64,000 bases of DNA. It comes from Liopterus haemorrhoidalis. Taxonomy: Eukaryota; Arthropoda; Insecta; Coleoptera; Dytiscidae. The stretch spans positions 17,796,879 through 17,860,878 of the forward strand of contig OZ020622.1 of NCBI GenBank assembly GCA_963971575.1. Reading direction: 5' to 3'. A program made the position numbers and the translations under genes. The notes under the pieces are model-generated. The model did no database searches. It was not told the DNA's origin and saw nothing but the letters and a program-made list of their open reading frames with translations. Of the stretch, positions 1 through 11,131 are shown in pieces. The stretch's first letter is position 1; every line of letters begins with the position of its first letter.

Positions 1-450
1 GGAATGTAAGCTCCGAATTTCATGTCTTAATATCCATTGGATTTTCTATCGAATAAAAAATACCATTTTACCCCTATAGGGATGAAACTTAAAAAAACTG
101 TCAAAACACTTGTTTTTGAAAAGATTTAAAAAAAGGCACGTATATGCCAAAGATGAATGTTATAACTCAACAAACCGGAAAATCTACGGGTACTATAATT
201 CATCTCGTTTGGTGTGGATCGGGACGAAATCATGATTTTTTTAAAATTATTGTATGGGTGAAATCATATTTGACCCCCTTTTTAGCCCCTTAGAAGTCGA
301 CTTTCGAAGAATCTCTTCTTAGTGGGTCTTACGTCATGGAAGGAATCAACTTTGAGAATTTCATATATCTATGTCAAAGGAACGTTCTATCGAATAAAAA
401 TATTCATTAACCCCATTAAGGGTGAAGTTTAAAAAACTGTCAAAATCATT
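1..450. repeat. diverged direct repeat, period about 340 bp
   Basis: A block containing TCTATCGAATAAAA, then a short ACCCC motif, then ACTGTCAAAA occurs near 45-110 and again near 385-450. The copies are diverged. No open reading frame or terminal structure is visible, so this is probably part of an older repeat cut by the window edge. Confidence 0.5.
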
Positions 451-1262
451 TCGGGACAGTTAGATAAAATAAAACTAAAAATAGCACGTGCTGGGAAGTA
501 TTAAAATTAAAAATATTGCATCTAAAAACGGATCATGTGATACAATTTTATGTGTTTTTGTATTACCTGATACCATTTATTTATACTCTGATAATATGTT
601 ATTAATTTATTTGACGGTTTGACAGAATTTTGACTTTAATAGTTTGACAATAACATTCCGTAGTATTACATATTAAATATGTCAGTTCCTTCAATATTAA
701 TTACAATATTTATTAAGCCACTAATAAAAATATATGATTACGCAAAATACAAACAAATATATTATACATTGACATAATAACTAATGGACTGCCGACTGTG
801 ACGAAGACATGATATAGGTATTATGACATTATTGGCCAGTTGCATAAAGTATTGTTAACCATGTCATCAGTTAATCACGTCAGTTGACGACATTGTCAAA
901 TATTTGACAATTTCGTGATAAAAAACAATTGATTCTGTACTTAGTAATGCTTTCAGCAACACTTGACGACATGATGCACAGTTAACTACATTGTCAGACT
1001 TAACGACGCTTTATGCAACAAAGCCTCAATTGCTTATTTACATCAGGACGTCTCTCTTTTGTATTAAAAAGTTTACCTTAATAAACACGAATACATTATG
1101 GATAATTCTGTAAAACTTAACAGTTTCATTGCGAACTTTAAATTCAGGCAAATTTAAAATTTAATCTGTTGCTAAACGTTTGAGCTGCAAACTGACTTTG
1201 ATTTAGTTATTGTTTTGCCTTTAGGTATTATAAAGTTGTTTTTTTTAACAAACGAGGTACGC
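451..1262. other. AT-rich stretch with nothing recognised
   Basis: No credible coding sequence, splice-linked exon, RNA gene or terminal repeat was found here. The sequence holds several short TTGACGACAT-like words but no clear periodic structure. Confidence 0.5.
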
Positions 1263-1265
1263 ATA

Positions 1266-1396
1266 AGGTTTGTTCGTTTGTGTTGCACCAGACTTGTCCA
1301 GGACAAGAGCAGCTGACGTCACAATATAAGATAGCATTGGTGGGGGAAGCTGTGGTGTAGTTCAGTGTAGGTTGGGCAACCCAAACGAACACACCT
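1266..1396. mobile_element. 131-bp Harbinger-like MITE, copy 1
   Basis: The ends are AGGTTTGTTCGTTTG and the reverse complement of AGGTGTGTTCGTTTG, flanked by a 3-bp ATA duplication (1263-1265 and 1397-1399). A second copy of the same length lies in the opposite orientation at 27699-27829, flanked by TAA. A 3-bp target duplication with an AGGTGTG-type end fits a non-autonomous PIF/Harbinger element, although ATA is not the usual TWA target. There is no coding capacity. Confidence 0.82.
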
Positions 1397-1480
1397 ATAA
1401 ATATCTTATAATAATGCATATAACGACGCTTATCATCTGCTTGAAAAATTTCACTGTATCTGTCTCACTACGTCCATTAA

Positions 1481-1853
1481 CAGGGCCGGCGTTGCATACG
1501 GGCGCCGCTGCGAGGTGGGCGCTGTCGTTATACTCAAAAGGGCGTCAAATTAATAATTTGTCATTACTTGGTTTTGTTTTTTGAGAAGTGAGGACCTTTT
1601 CTTTGTCACCACTTGTAATTTAATGGTAAGGATCATTTTTGTTAAGTCATTACTTGTATTTTAGAAGTGAAGAACTTTTTTTTAGGTCACCATTTATATT
1701 TTATAAGTAAGGACCATTTTTGTTTTCAGGACATCACTTTATATAATATGTTTAGGAGAGCCCAATTATAAAATTTTGCCCAGGGCGTGAAAAAATCAAT
1801 ATACAAGAATTAAGTCTTGCCTACGGGCGCCAAGGAATCTCGCGCCGAACTTG
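1481..1853. mobile_element. hAT MITE with minisatellite core
   Basis: The element begins CAGGGCCGGCG and ends near GCGCCGAACTTG, flanked by TCCATTAA and TCCATTAG (7 of 8 matching), as expected for a hAT insertion. From about 1585 to 1745 it carries three to four diverged units of the form AAGTGAGGACC, T-run, GTCATCACTTGTATTTTAG. Similar units recur in other hAT MITEs of this window. Confidence 0.72.
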
Positions 1854-3225
1854 TCCATTAGTTATTATGTTAATGATATAATATTTAAGTTTCGCCAACC
1901 TAAAGTAATTAAATTTACTGTCAAACAGCGGAACCAGTGTTGCCAATCAAACACAGCACAAATGGCTTCTTCAAAGTTTTTTGCTACTTTCTTTATCTTG
2001 TGATTAGTATTAAATTGGGAGAATCACACCATTACTCCCCTAGCGCGCTACTCAACCGTGGAGAGCAACCAAATGATGGTCGTAGCGACCAATTGGTTAT
2101 TATACCATATTCAAAATGCAGAAATAGTAATGAAATCACGTGAAATATTGAAATCGGTACCCTACTGGTTGTCGTACGAAGTTAACGACTCAACAGATCG
2201 CCGTAAGATCGACGAAATTATCACGTGAACAATGCGTGATTACTATCTCTTCATTCTGAATAAAGTATATGATGAAATATGAATTTCATATGAAATGTAT
2301 TTCATTAGTTCGTGACCAAGTAGCGTAGCGTACTAAGGTTTTTAGAAAGTAATATTTACACTAGAAAATTAAAACAGAAATAATAGACGATTTCTATAAT
2401 TTTTTAAAGAATTTACCTAAAACAATAAATAATTATTGTATCCAAATCCAACCTGAAGTGTTTAACACATTGTTTCAAAATAATTTTAATATATTTTAAA
2501 CGAATTAATATAAAATTCGATGCACACCTCTTATTTCTATAAAATACTTTTGTACTAATTTTAAATTTTAACAAAATTACTTTTCGAAATCTATTTTAAC
2601 GTGTGCTTTGAGCCTTTTTTTACTAATATGCACTCTACGGGCGAATTTTAACATTTTTTTGGATCTCTGAACTCTTGTACAATTCATGCATTATCTCAAA
2701 GAGTGTTGTAACAATTATACTTGTATTTGACATTCAAGAAACTTTTAAATATAATGGATAATAAACAACTAATTTGTTAGGTAACTTAGGTAGTAATTTG
2801 TGGTTAGACAGCTAATTAATATTCTTCAATACATTAGTAAATGAATAGATTCAAATTTGGTTGTTTGTGTCCGAACAATTACACTGCAATTATTCTGTCT
2901 GCTGAGCCAGCATCATCACGGGTGAATACTTTTACTCTGTAACATATTTCTAACCATATATTTAATACTTCTATTATATATTGTTCATCATATAGGTACC
3001 TTGTTTATATGCACACGAAACTGGGAGTGTGTTAAAACCAGCGTTCATTACACCCGATTACACTATTTATCGATATACAATATTACATGTCGAAGCTTTA
3101 TACGTAAGAATTTACTCCGACATTAAAATGATCGGTACTGCCAACTTATATTTACACCAACCGTCACCGGTATAGATGCCACATGAATGTTTTTATCCAA
3201 ATACATCATAATCTTAAGTTTCTAA
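1854..3225. other. AT-rich stretch, short inverted repeat only
   Basis: No gene is supported. Between about 2110 and 2265 the words AGAAATAGTAATGAAATCACG and its approximate inverse near 2222-2260 suggest a small decayed inverted-repeat element. The rest shows no recognised features. Confidence 0.4.
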
Positions 3226-3942
3226 CAGTGATGGGCGCGTAAGTTACATGATGTAAGTTACCTCATTGTTGACGCGTAAACAATTAAAGTAAAGTAAACA
3301 CAAAAACTCTTGTAAACAATATAAACAACTTAAACAATGTAAACAATGATTTAGAAATGCGCACTTGTTTTAAATTACAGAACCTCATTATCAATACATT
3401 TTTATAAATAATAAAATTTTAATGAAACAATTTTAAATGAAAAAGTAAGTATATAAAATTAGGACAAGTCAATATACATATTAATAAAAATCGAATTTGC
3501 ATAATTATACAGGTGTTACATACAAGTTAGTAAATATGAATTTGGTAGATAAAAAACTTTTTTCTTTAAAAAATTCAGTCTTATTTTTTTAATAACAAAA
3601 TACATTAAATTTCACCTTTAAGAAAATCAGCCTAAATTTTTTAATAACGAAAAGATTGCAAATTTTGCATAACGCCCTATATTTTCTTTCATTTTCTTTA
3701 ATTAAAACAAAATCTAGTTCTTCATAGCTATTCGGTTTCTTCCCCCCATTTTTTAAATAAATTTATTGTTTTGAACTGAATATACTTGTCCATTAACTCT
3801 ATTATTCGTATTAAATAACTAAAACTAACCTCATTATTTGACAGTTTACATAGTTTACATTGTTGACAAGTTTATCAATTGTTTACATAAGTTTACACGT
3901 AAACATAAACAATTAAAGTTTACGTGTAAACGCCCATCACTG
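3226..3942. mobile_element. hAT MITE, CAGTGATGGGCG family, copy 1
   Basis: Ends are CAGTGATGGGCGCGTAA and CGCCCATCACTG. Just inside each end are several copies of a TGTAAACAA-type word, inverted relative to each other, which look like subterminal binding repeats. The 717-bp body is non-coding and matches 15664-16392 along its whole length. No clear target duplication remains at this copy, but the second copy has a perfect 8-bp one. Confidence 0.85.
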
Positions 3943-4782
3943 ATATTTATGCAAAAACTTAATTCTTATTAATAATTACCTATTTCCTTATGTATTGCAT
4001 ACACTTTATCTACGGCCATTCAAAAGGCTGCGGAAAACGAATAAGAATATATTTTTTTATATATTTCATATAACTGTAATTGTTTTCTGATTTCTTTTTT
4101 TGATTTAAGTTTTTGATTACGTGATTTACATAATATGATTTGAATTACATAGTCATAAGATAATGACCTTCATTTTCTTACTCATTGCATAAATTACATA
4201 ATAATGTAAATCAAAAACAATTGTCTTGTTTTCTCAATTGTATTTTGCTGTGTTTCTATTTTATTTGTCAGCGTAAAAGTTATGTTTAGAAAATGCTTAA
4301 AATTTTGTAATAAAATTAATTGTATATTTTCTTGTAAATGTCAAATACAAGTATTTTTTTTCATAAAATACTGTGTTTCAGGGTGCTTATTATTCCATTT
4401 TAACAGAATTATGGAATCCTACCTTTTTTTAACGTTAATGTTGTTTTTTTTTTAAACACTATGGTTAAATAACTGATCTTAAGTTGAATGTTTTTAATTA
4501 CAATAAGTGCATGTAGTGCTTACTTTTTTCACTCTTATGTGATATTTTAATAAGTGACGTATAGTTTTGGCAATCGTGTGCTAGACACCATTTTTGGCAA
4601 ATGTCAAAAGTCTCAATAATTTTATGAGCATAATAACTAAACCTATTACATGACAGATAATTGTTATGAAATAATTGCAATATAGCAAAATACTGGACCA
4701 AATAAACGGCATGTGTCCAATAAACAATTTCAGAAGAATTAAAAAAAAAAAAGTTCTATAACGCGAGATAGTAATTTAGAGT
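3943..4782. other. AT-rich stretch with nothing recognised
   Basis: No gene or terminal-repeat element could be supported. The stretch is rich in homopolymer runs of A and T. Confidence 0.5.
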
Positions 4783-4951
4783 GCTTTGCCCACGAGATCA
4801 GCGCAGTGATGACACATGCGCAGGAACCAGAATTCGTGTTGTCGCTTCGTTGCTAAGCAACGGACGTAGAACCGGCTACAAACTGCACTGCGATTGGTTT
4901 GACGTCAATATTTGCCGCATAACGTGAATAGCCTGATCTCGTGGGAAAAGC
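4783..4951. mobile_element. 169-bp MITE with 18-bp terminal repeats
   Basis: Ends GCTTTGCCCACGAGATCAG and CTGATCTCGTGGGAAAAGC are near-perfect inverse complements and are flanked by AGT on both sides (4780-4782 and 4952-4954). The inside is less AT-rich than its surroundings and non-coding. The superfamily is unresolved, since a 3-bp duplication could be Harbinger-like. Confidence 0.7.
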
Positions 4952-5245
4952 AGTCGAAACATCTGGCGAAAAAATTTTTTTTCGAGATTTGTCGCTGTTT
5001 TGTTAAGTCGAAAACTGAGGTAAATATATGTAATTTTATTTACATATTCAGCATTTTATGTGTTTTAACCCATATTTAGTTGCTTTAGACTCGTTTGGGC
5101 ATATGATGAACATAGGATGAACAGATTTTTTAACAAAAAATTAACAAGAACAATTTTTGAAAAAGATTTAATTATATGCAATAATCTTTTTAGTGGTGAC
5201 TAAAACCTTACATTGGGTGTAGCGCCAAGGTAAGAAAGTAGTAAT

Positions 5246-5736
5246 CTTTTTCCACGACTATATAGATATACGTTCATTGCAGACGTGTCAGTGATTAGTA
5301 AATGTAGCACGTTCCCCACTCCTTTTTATAACACACCGCTGACTTGATACGTAATGAGCTCATTATATAACAGGTTGAGCTCATGACATAACAAGTTAAA
5401 GCAGCAATGACCGACCGTTGCTAGGCAACATAATAAATAGGTTGAAAGCATATGTCAAATTATTGTTAGTTTGTAATGTAAACCCGATTAAAATTAAATA
5501 ATATAGTTAAAGTTGTATAATTTTGCAAATATATTTTTTGATAGAGTTGGTCTTGGTCAGTCAGTTAATCAGCTAACACAAGTATTGTAACTGAATTTAC
5601 ATTATGTATGAAACGTACATGATCGTTGCTAGGCAACGTAATAAATAGGTTAAAAGAAACTGTCAAATTATTATTAGTTTTTAAAGGGAACTGAATAAAA
5701 ATTAAATAAGTAATAAAGTTATAGTCGTGGAAAAAG
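5246..5736. repeat. inverted-repeat-bounded block with internal duplication
   Basis: CTTTTTCCACGACTATA at 5246-5262 is inverted as TATAGTCGTGGAAAAAG at 5720-5736. Inside, a segment of about 110 bp beginning GTTGCTAGGCAAC is present twice (about 5414 and 5629). This is probably a decayed non-autonomous element; no target duplication was seen. Confidence 0.5.
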
Positions 5737-5935
5737 CATAGTATGAAACGTGCACGGAATGAATTTGCGAGCAATTCATTCTCGCAATTCAGAACTCGTA
5801 TTAATTGCGCTACTCGCCTACGGCTCGTGGTGCAACTTTCATACTCATATAAAATGACCATCATTCCAGGCTCATTGCATAATATACTATTAAAACATAC
5901 ATATGTATATCACAAAAAATAGTTTTAAAAAAAAA

Positions 5936-5975
5936 CAAATTCAGTAAAAAAAATGTTTTTTTTTTACTGAATTTG
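5936..5975. repeat. short perfect hairpin
   Basis: AAATTCAGTAAAAAAAA followed almost immediately by its inverse complement TTTTTTTTTACTGAATTT gives a nearly spacer-free hairpin. It abuts the larger foldback element that starts at 5979. Confidence 0.7.
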
Positions 5976-5978
5976 TCT

Positions 5979-6120
5979 CTTTTATGACCGGTTGCTAAAG
6001 TAAGAATTATCCTTAACTCAAGTTAAAATCATTTGTTTTTGTATGTTGTAACATACAAAAAACGAATGATTTTAACTTGAGTTAGAGAAAACTCTTACGT
6101 TAGCAACCCGCCATAAAAGA
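5979..6120. mobile_element. foldback (palindromic) MITE, copy 1
   Basis: Two arms of about 65 bp face each other: TTTTATGACCGGTTGCTAAA on the left and its inverse TTAGCAACCCGCCATAAAAG on the right. The centre is near GTATGTTGTAACATAC. Almost the whole element can pair with itself. A second copy lies at 46262-46393. Confidence 0.8.
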
Positions 6121-6627
6121 AATACTCTGGTAACCCTAGTTAAGCAGAATCTATACTTCAAGAGAATTTGGTTTGCTGATGATGGCTAAGAAAGCTCATG
6201 GTTCAACCAAGAAAGATCAAAATTAAACGATGCTATTCGTTCGGAGACTGACAAGTATCGCTGCTCAGTCTTCCCAACACTATGGTAAGAGTGCTGCATA
6301 TACTAAAACAGACATGAGTGGCTATTATTGAATATTTTTATGAACTTATATCAAATATCATAGTTCAAAATAAATATTACTAAATTATTTGAGTTGTAAA
6401 CTGTTCCCCAGAACCGGTTTTTTTAATGTTGGTAGCTCACCAATGGGCATAACACTTGCGGCACTAGCAACTAGTATACACAAATATAGTAGCAGCCGTA
6501 GCAAGAGTCAGAGCCGGATTAAAGGGGTGGCGCAGGGTGTGACCGCTCCGGAGTCCCCCAGTTAAGTTAAAATTGTATAATTAATAATTTTATAATATAT
6601 ATGAATTATTTTTGCTGAAAGTATTAA

Positions 6628-8240
6628 ATGGACCAAAAAAACTTCTTGGAAACAAGTATCATTTATCATTTTTGGAATAATGTTCTTTCAAGATTCAATG
6701 CAACAAATAAATCTTTACAATCTTCCACAATAGATCTGAAAATGGCAACTGATTTATTACAATCGTTGGTCGCATATTTAAATACATTTCGGGACAAATT
6801 TGATGCTATTGAGGCGCAAGCTCAAATAACTTGTGGTTCCTCTGAGTACATTAATACAAAAAGAAGTAAGACATGTGGACAGCATCGAAGCAGACGAAAC
6901 TAAACTATCAGGAAAAGAAAAGTTTCGTATAGAAACATTTTTGCCTAGTGTTAATGTCCTTAAAACTGTATAAACAATCGAATATATGCGTATGTAGAAG
7001 TATATGATAAATTTAAAATAGTTTCAAGTTCATGTTCAATGACATCACAAAAAATTAAGGAAGAAGCAACCAAACTAACAGAAAATTGTCCCCAAGATTT
7101 GGAAAAGGACGTATTTCCCGAAGAACTAATCCAATTTGTCCAGTATGTCAAACAGAAAAATTGTATAATAGCATCGGGCTGAGTTATTAAGTAAACATGA
7201 ACTTAAAAGTAGTGTACATTAGAGATGGGAATTTCGGCTCAGTTTGCGGAACCGGATCAGTGGAGGTCGTTCAGTTTGTTGAGCCGGTTCATTGATCCGG
7301 CTCAGTGATCCGGTTAAGTAAACATGTTTCCGAAACACAGGACTGTCGTTAGTTCGTAGGTAGAACGTCGCTTAGAGCCGGTTCTTGCAATATATGAACT
7401 GTAAACATGATCCCGAGACACAGGTCGGTCGGTCGGTCGTAGGTAGAACGTCGTTTAGAGCCGGCTCTTGCTTAGAGCCGGTTCTTGCAATATATGAACT
7501 GTAAACATGATCCCGAGACACAGGTCGGTCGGTCGTAGATAGAACGTGGCTTAGAGCCGGTTCTTGCAATATATGAACTGTAAACATGATCCCGAGACAC
7601 AGGTCAGTCAGTTGCCGGTCGTTCGGTCGTAGGTAGAACGTCGCTTAGCCCCGACTCTTATCTAACATTTTTGAAACAAACAATTCATTTTGTGTAGCTA
7701 CTGTATTTTAAACCAGATGTGTTAAGTTTATGGCGATGTTTATTGCCCTTATAAATCGGACATCTGGGATTTGGGCAATATTTTTATACAGTATGGTTGT
7801 AAGAAAATATAGACTAAGCCTATTAGTTTCAAATACACTGTCCTACAAATTGATGACAAAATACACTTTATGATAATACATTACAAGCCGAGTTCTCGCG
7901 AAGTTCAACATGACATCGATCCAGATCCGGATCACTCCGGTCACTGCTCACAATCGCCCGACAAATCGTATTCTTGAAACTTGAAACTATACAGTGAGCC
8001 GTGAGCCAGCTCATTTCAATTTGGTGAACCGTGTCACTTCGGTCAGTGTATTGAGCCGGCTCAGTGAGCCGGTTCGTTCATGAACGACCCATCTCTAGTG
8101 TACATAATGTATCAGCTATCGCTTATTAAAAACAGAGGTTTACAGTGGGACATCAACGCTTAAGAAAATTTCCTTAGACGATATTATTGAAAATTTCGCG
8201 AATGCAAAAATAAGAAAATTAAATAAAATGTCTAAATAAT
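6628..8240 (+). pseudogene. ZMYM1-like hAT transposase remnant
   Basis: The open part (6628-6903) contains SRFNATNKSLQS and a D-L-L-Q-S-L motif typical of the segment before the hAT dimerisation domain in ZMYM1-like transposases. A frameshift near 6865 is followed by SIEADETKLSGKEKFRIETF, and the reading continues to about 7180 with stops. After the nested MITE, the far C-terminus reads LDDIIENFANAKIRKLN and then stops near 8240. Family membership rests on these recognised motifs. The HATC core (ERSFS-type motif) is not visible, so the copy is deleted as well as broken. Confidence 0.6.
7220..8097. mobile_element. hAT MITE with GAGCCGG repeats, nested
   Basis: Ends TAGAGATGGG and CCCATCTCTA are flanked by a perfect 8-bp duplication GTGTACAT (7212-7219 and 8098-8105). 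Both ends are crowded with GAGCCGG/CCGGCTC words. From about 7330 to 7650 it holds four tandem copies of a roughly 100-bp unit containing AGCCGGTTCTTGCAATATAT. It is non-coding and is inserted in the older hAT element. Confidence 0.88.
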
Positions 8241-8885
8241 GTTTTGCCTAATTAATTTATATTTTGTGGATAACAAATACGAAGCTTTATTATCAAACAA
8301 GAATAACCGGCCACCTCTGAGAACTGAAAAAATAGTTACCTGAATATTACTTTGAATTACATTATATTAACTATATTCTTGTTTATATTGTTTATTTTTC
8401 TATATATAGATATTATTTTAGTTTTATATAGCATTTGCAATAGAATTACTTCAACTACGATAGCTAAAACAATGCAAAAAATTGTGACACAATTGAAAAA
8501 ATAAAATATTATTATTATTATTCAAGTATACTTTAGATTGCGTCCTTTGTATAAGAAAGTATAAATTGTCCAACAAGGAGATATTTTTGCTGTCAGATGG
8601 ACAGACACTCCTACCCTCTACAGGCCGTCGTTTTGAACCGGGAGACTCAATGGCATTCATAATATAAACTCTGAATTTAAACTATTAAATTGATTTACGA
8701 ATCTCAAACAACAAATAATTTAAAGAGAATTTATAACTTGGAAATTACCTCAGCTTAAGCTGGATAACTTATAAGAAACTCATTTTATTTGCTGAAAGTC
8801 CATTTTAGAGACATGTTATATAAAAATGTGGGGGCCCCTCTTACCTCAACTGCATCGGGCCCCCCTGAAGCTTAATCCGGCCCTG

Positions 8886-9399
8886 ACAAGAGCCCTTGTC
8901 TGTTGTCGTGGACAAATTATTTTTAAGATCACCATAGTGGGGAAATGAAAGCTACTGAGCTTTTCACGGTAGTAAAATCACTACTGCCAACAATAGAAAT
9001 CAAAATATACCTCTCTGGAATATCAGCGACCTCATGTTACTATTTCACTGTACATTAAAATGTAAATTTGAAAGCTGTTTGGAAAACAAAGTAATGTTTT
9101 CATATTAAGCAAGAGAGCTTTTCGTCTTAGTGATTCCATTTGTAAGATTTACTACATATACTCATATTTGACAAATATATTTGATGCAATGTTGTATTTA
9201 TTCTTCATGTAATAGATTCACTTATCATTATCACAAATATATAAATACTATACGTAATGCTAAACCTTCAAGGTGCAAAACACACTTGTGAAATCGTAAC
9301 CCATTCCATATCACTTGTGAATGAATTGAACTAACGTTATACGTTAGATAGATATCACGCGGGGCCTTTCATAGACCGACCATTGTTTGGCAACGGCTG
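8886..9399. other. 3' flank of the GRAM-domain gene
   Basis: This lies downstream of the minus-strand stop codon at 9400-9402 and probably holds the 3' untranslated region. No transposon end was recognised here. Confidence 0.5.
9197..9202 (-). promoter_or_regulatory. candidate poly(A) signal AATAAA
   Basis: On the minus strand AATAAA lies about 200 bases after the stop codon of the GRAM-domain gene, a usual distance for an insect 3' UTR. Position is the only support; AATAAA is common in AT-rich DNA. Confidence 0.4.
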
Positions 9400-9558
9400 C
9401 TAACTGACCGATTTACTAGCGCTTGCCACCTTCACCTCCTCGGGGATACGGTTCGTCTCTGGGGGTACTTCCGAACGATGTTCAGGCGCCTGCGCTTGCG
9501 TTTCTGATGGATTATTGGGAATCAGTAGAGTTGATAGTGCTTCTAACGATTTTCGCAC
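9400..9558 (-). CDS. GRAM-domain gene, terminal exon
   Basis: TATTTTTTAG acceptor, then VRKSLEALSTLLIPNNPS, a Pro/Glu/Gln-rich stretch and VASASKSVS before the TAG stop at 9400-9402. The phase matches the preceding exon. Confidence 0.9.
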   Translation of the reverse strand: MRKSLEALSTLLIPNNPSETQAQAPEHRSEVPPETNRIPEEVKVASASKSVS

Positions 9559-11099
9559 CTAAAAAATATTAAAAAAATAATTTGTAGTAAATCAAGATTC
9601 ATTTCAGTTTTTTAATTATTTCTAGAAACTCTTAATGTTTCATCAACAGTTCATTAGCTTCATCAGGAGCGACAATATAAATAAATACACTAAATTATAA
9701 ATATATACAATGCAGCTTATACATTTTTACCTATCCCAGTGTTATTTCTAAATTATGTATAGTTTGAGCAGAATTGTAGTGATATTACTTTGACTTGTTA
9801 AGCAGTGGCGATGCTAGAGGGGGTCTGGGGGCAAAACTGCTCTGGCCCCCAGTTGGCCCCCCAGAATTGTTTAGAGAAAAATGTATTTTGAAAGTGAGGA
9901 CCTTTTTTTAGGCCATTACTTGTATTTATTACCTACTTATCGTACAGAGCCGCATTAACCGTAAATATTTTCTGGCAAATTTCGAAATTGACTCTAATGC
10001 TCGTAGTTCACCGAATTGTTAATAATTACTTACAGCCAGGGCCGGATTTCCCTATAGGCTAAGTAGGCTTAAGCCTAGGGCCTCCTAAGTTCAGATGGCC
10101 TCAATATTCAAAATGATGCATATGTACTAAAAAAATAAAAAAAATATGCTATAACTCAAGAAACACAGACCATACGAAGGGTTTTATAATTCACCCTAAA
10201 TCTAGTTTTTCCCTTTATAGGTTAACTAGGCCAAATACGTTTTTGAACATGTTTATGGGTAGCAAAAAGTCGATATCTCATTGGGCCTAAGAGATATTGA
10301 GGAATCCGTAAAAAACATTTCACCCCTTTTAGAAGAACTCCCTCAGTCTTATGCAGACCTCTACCAAATAATGCATAAAGAAAAAATACAGATGGCTTTA
10401 CCGAATATAGAAGCAGTCCTACGACTACTTCTTAGTTTAATGGTCACTAACTGCTTTGAAGAGAGGTCTTTTTCAAACTTAAAAGAATTAAAAATGAATT
10501 AAGGAGCACAATGTCTGAAGACAGATTATCCGCACTGAGCATTCTGAACATTGAAAGTGATAAAATTAGAAATATTAAAAAAAGAGGTAGTCTATTGAAG
10601 GGGCCTAAAAATTTGAGTAGCCTACGGCCTCGCGTTATGTAAACCCGGACCTGCTTACAGCCAGTCTATAAGCCTTGTAGGAACATATATAAATTGGTTT
10701 AAAAGTTCTTTCACTCAATAGTATTAGTAGTTATACTGTTCTAACAGGTCACATACATACAGTGGCGCACCCAGTGGGGTGCCCCCCCCCCAAGAAGGAT
10801 GGAAATACCAAAGCTTTAATTTTTTATCATCATGGTCTTAAGTAAATATATAGATATAGATTTAAAAGTAGAAATGAGGACCTTTTTTTATTAGATCATC
10901 GCTTGTATTTTAAAAGTGAAGACCTTTCTTATTTTGTTCATCACTTGTATTTAACAAGTGAGGACCTTTTTACTTGCCCGACCTTAATATATAAGGGGCA
11001 AGTATTGTAATCGCGAAAATTTTCGATGTCGAGATTTTGACGGATGACCACGTTTCATGGTCCAGGGAATCCAAAAAACCTATTTTCGAAGTGCCGTCC

Positions 11100-11131
<32 letters not shown>

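Larger units (their letters stand above)
6509..8885 (+). mobile_element. hAT transposon with ZMYM1-like transposase, interrupted
   Basis: The ends are CAGAGCCGGATTAA and TTAATCCGGCCCTG, inverse of each other, with flanks GCAAGAGT and ACAAGAGC that match at 6 of 8 positions. Coding remnants of a ZMYM1-type hAT transposase lie at 6628-7190 and, after the later MITE insertion at 7220-8097, resume at about 8160-8240. Stop codons and frameshifts make it inactive, and most of the catalytic region is missing. Confidence 0.75.

Noticed and set aside
1228..1419. Open frames shared between 1228-1419 (minus) and 27703-27960 (plus)
   Set aside because: The identity comes from the two copies of the 131-bp Harbinger-like MITE, not from a conserved small protein.
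7329..7650. Repeated units considered as a CRISPR-like array
   Set aside because: The units are contiguous tandem repeats inside a hAT MITE, with no unique spacers, and the sequence is eukaryotic.
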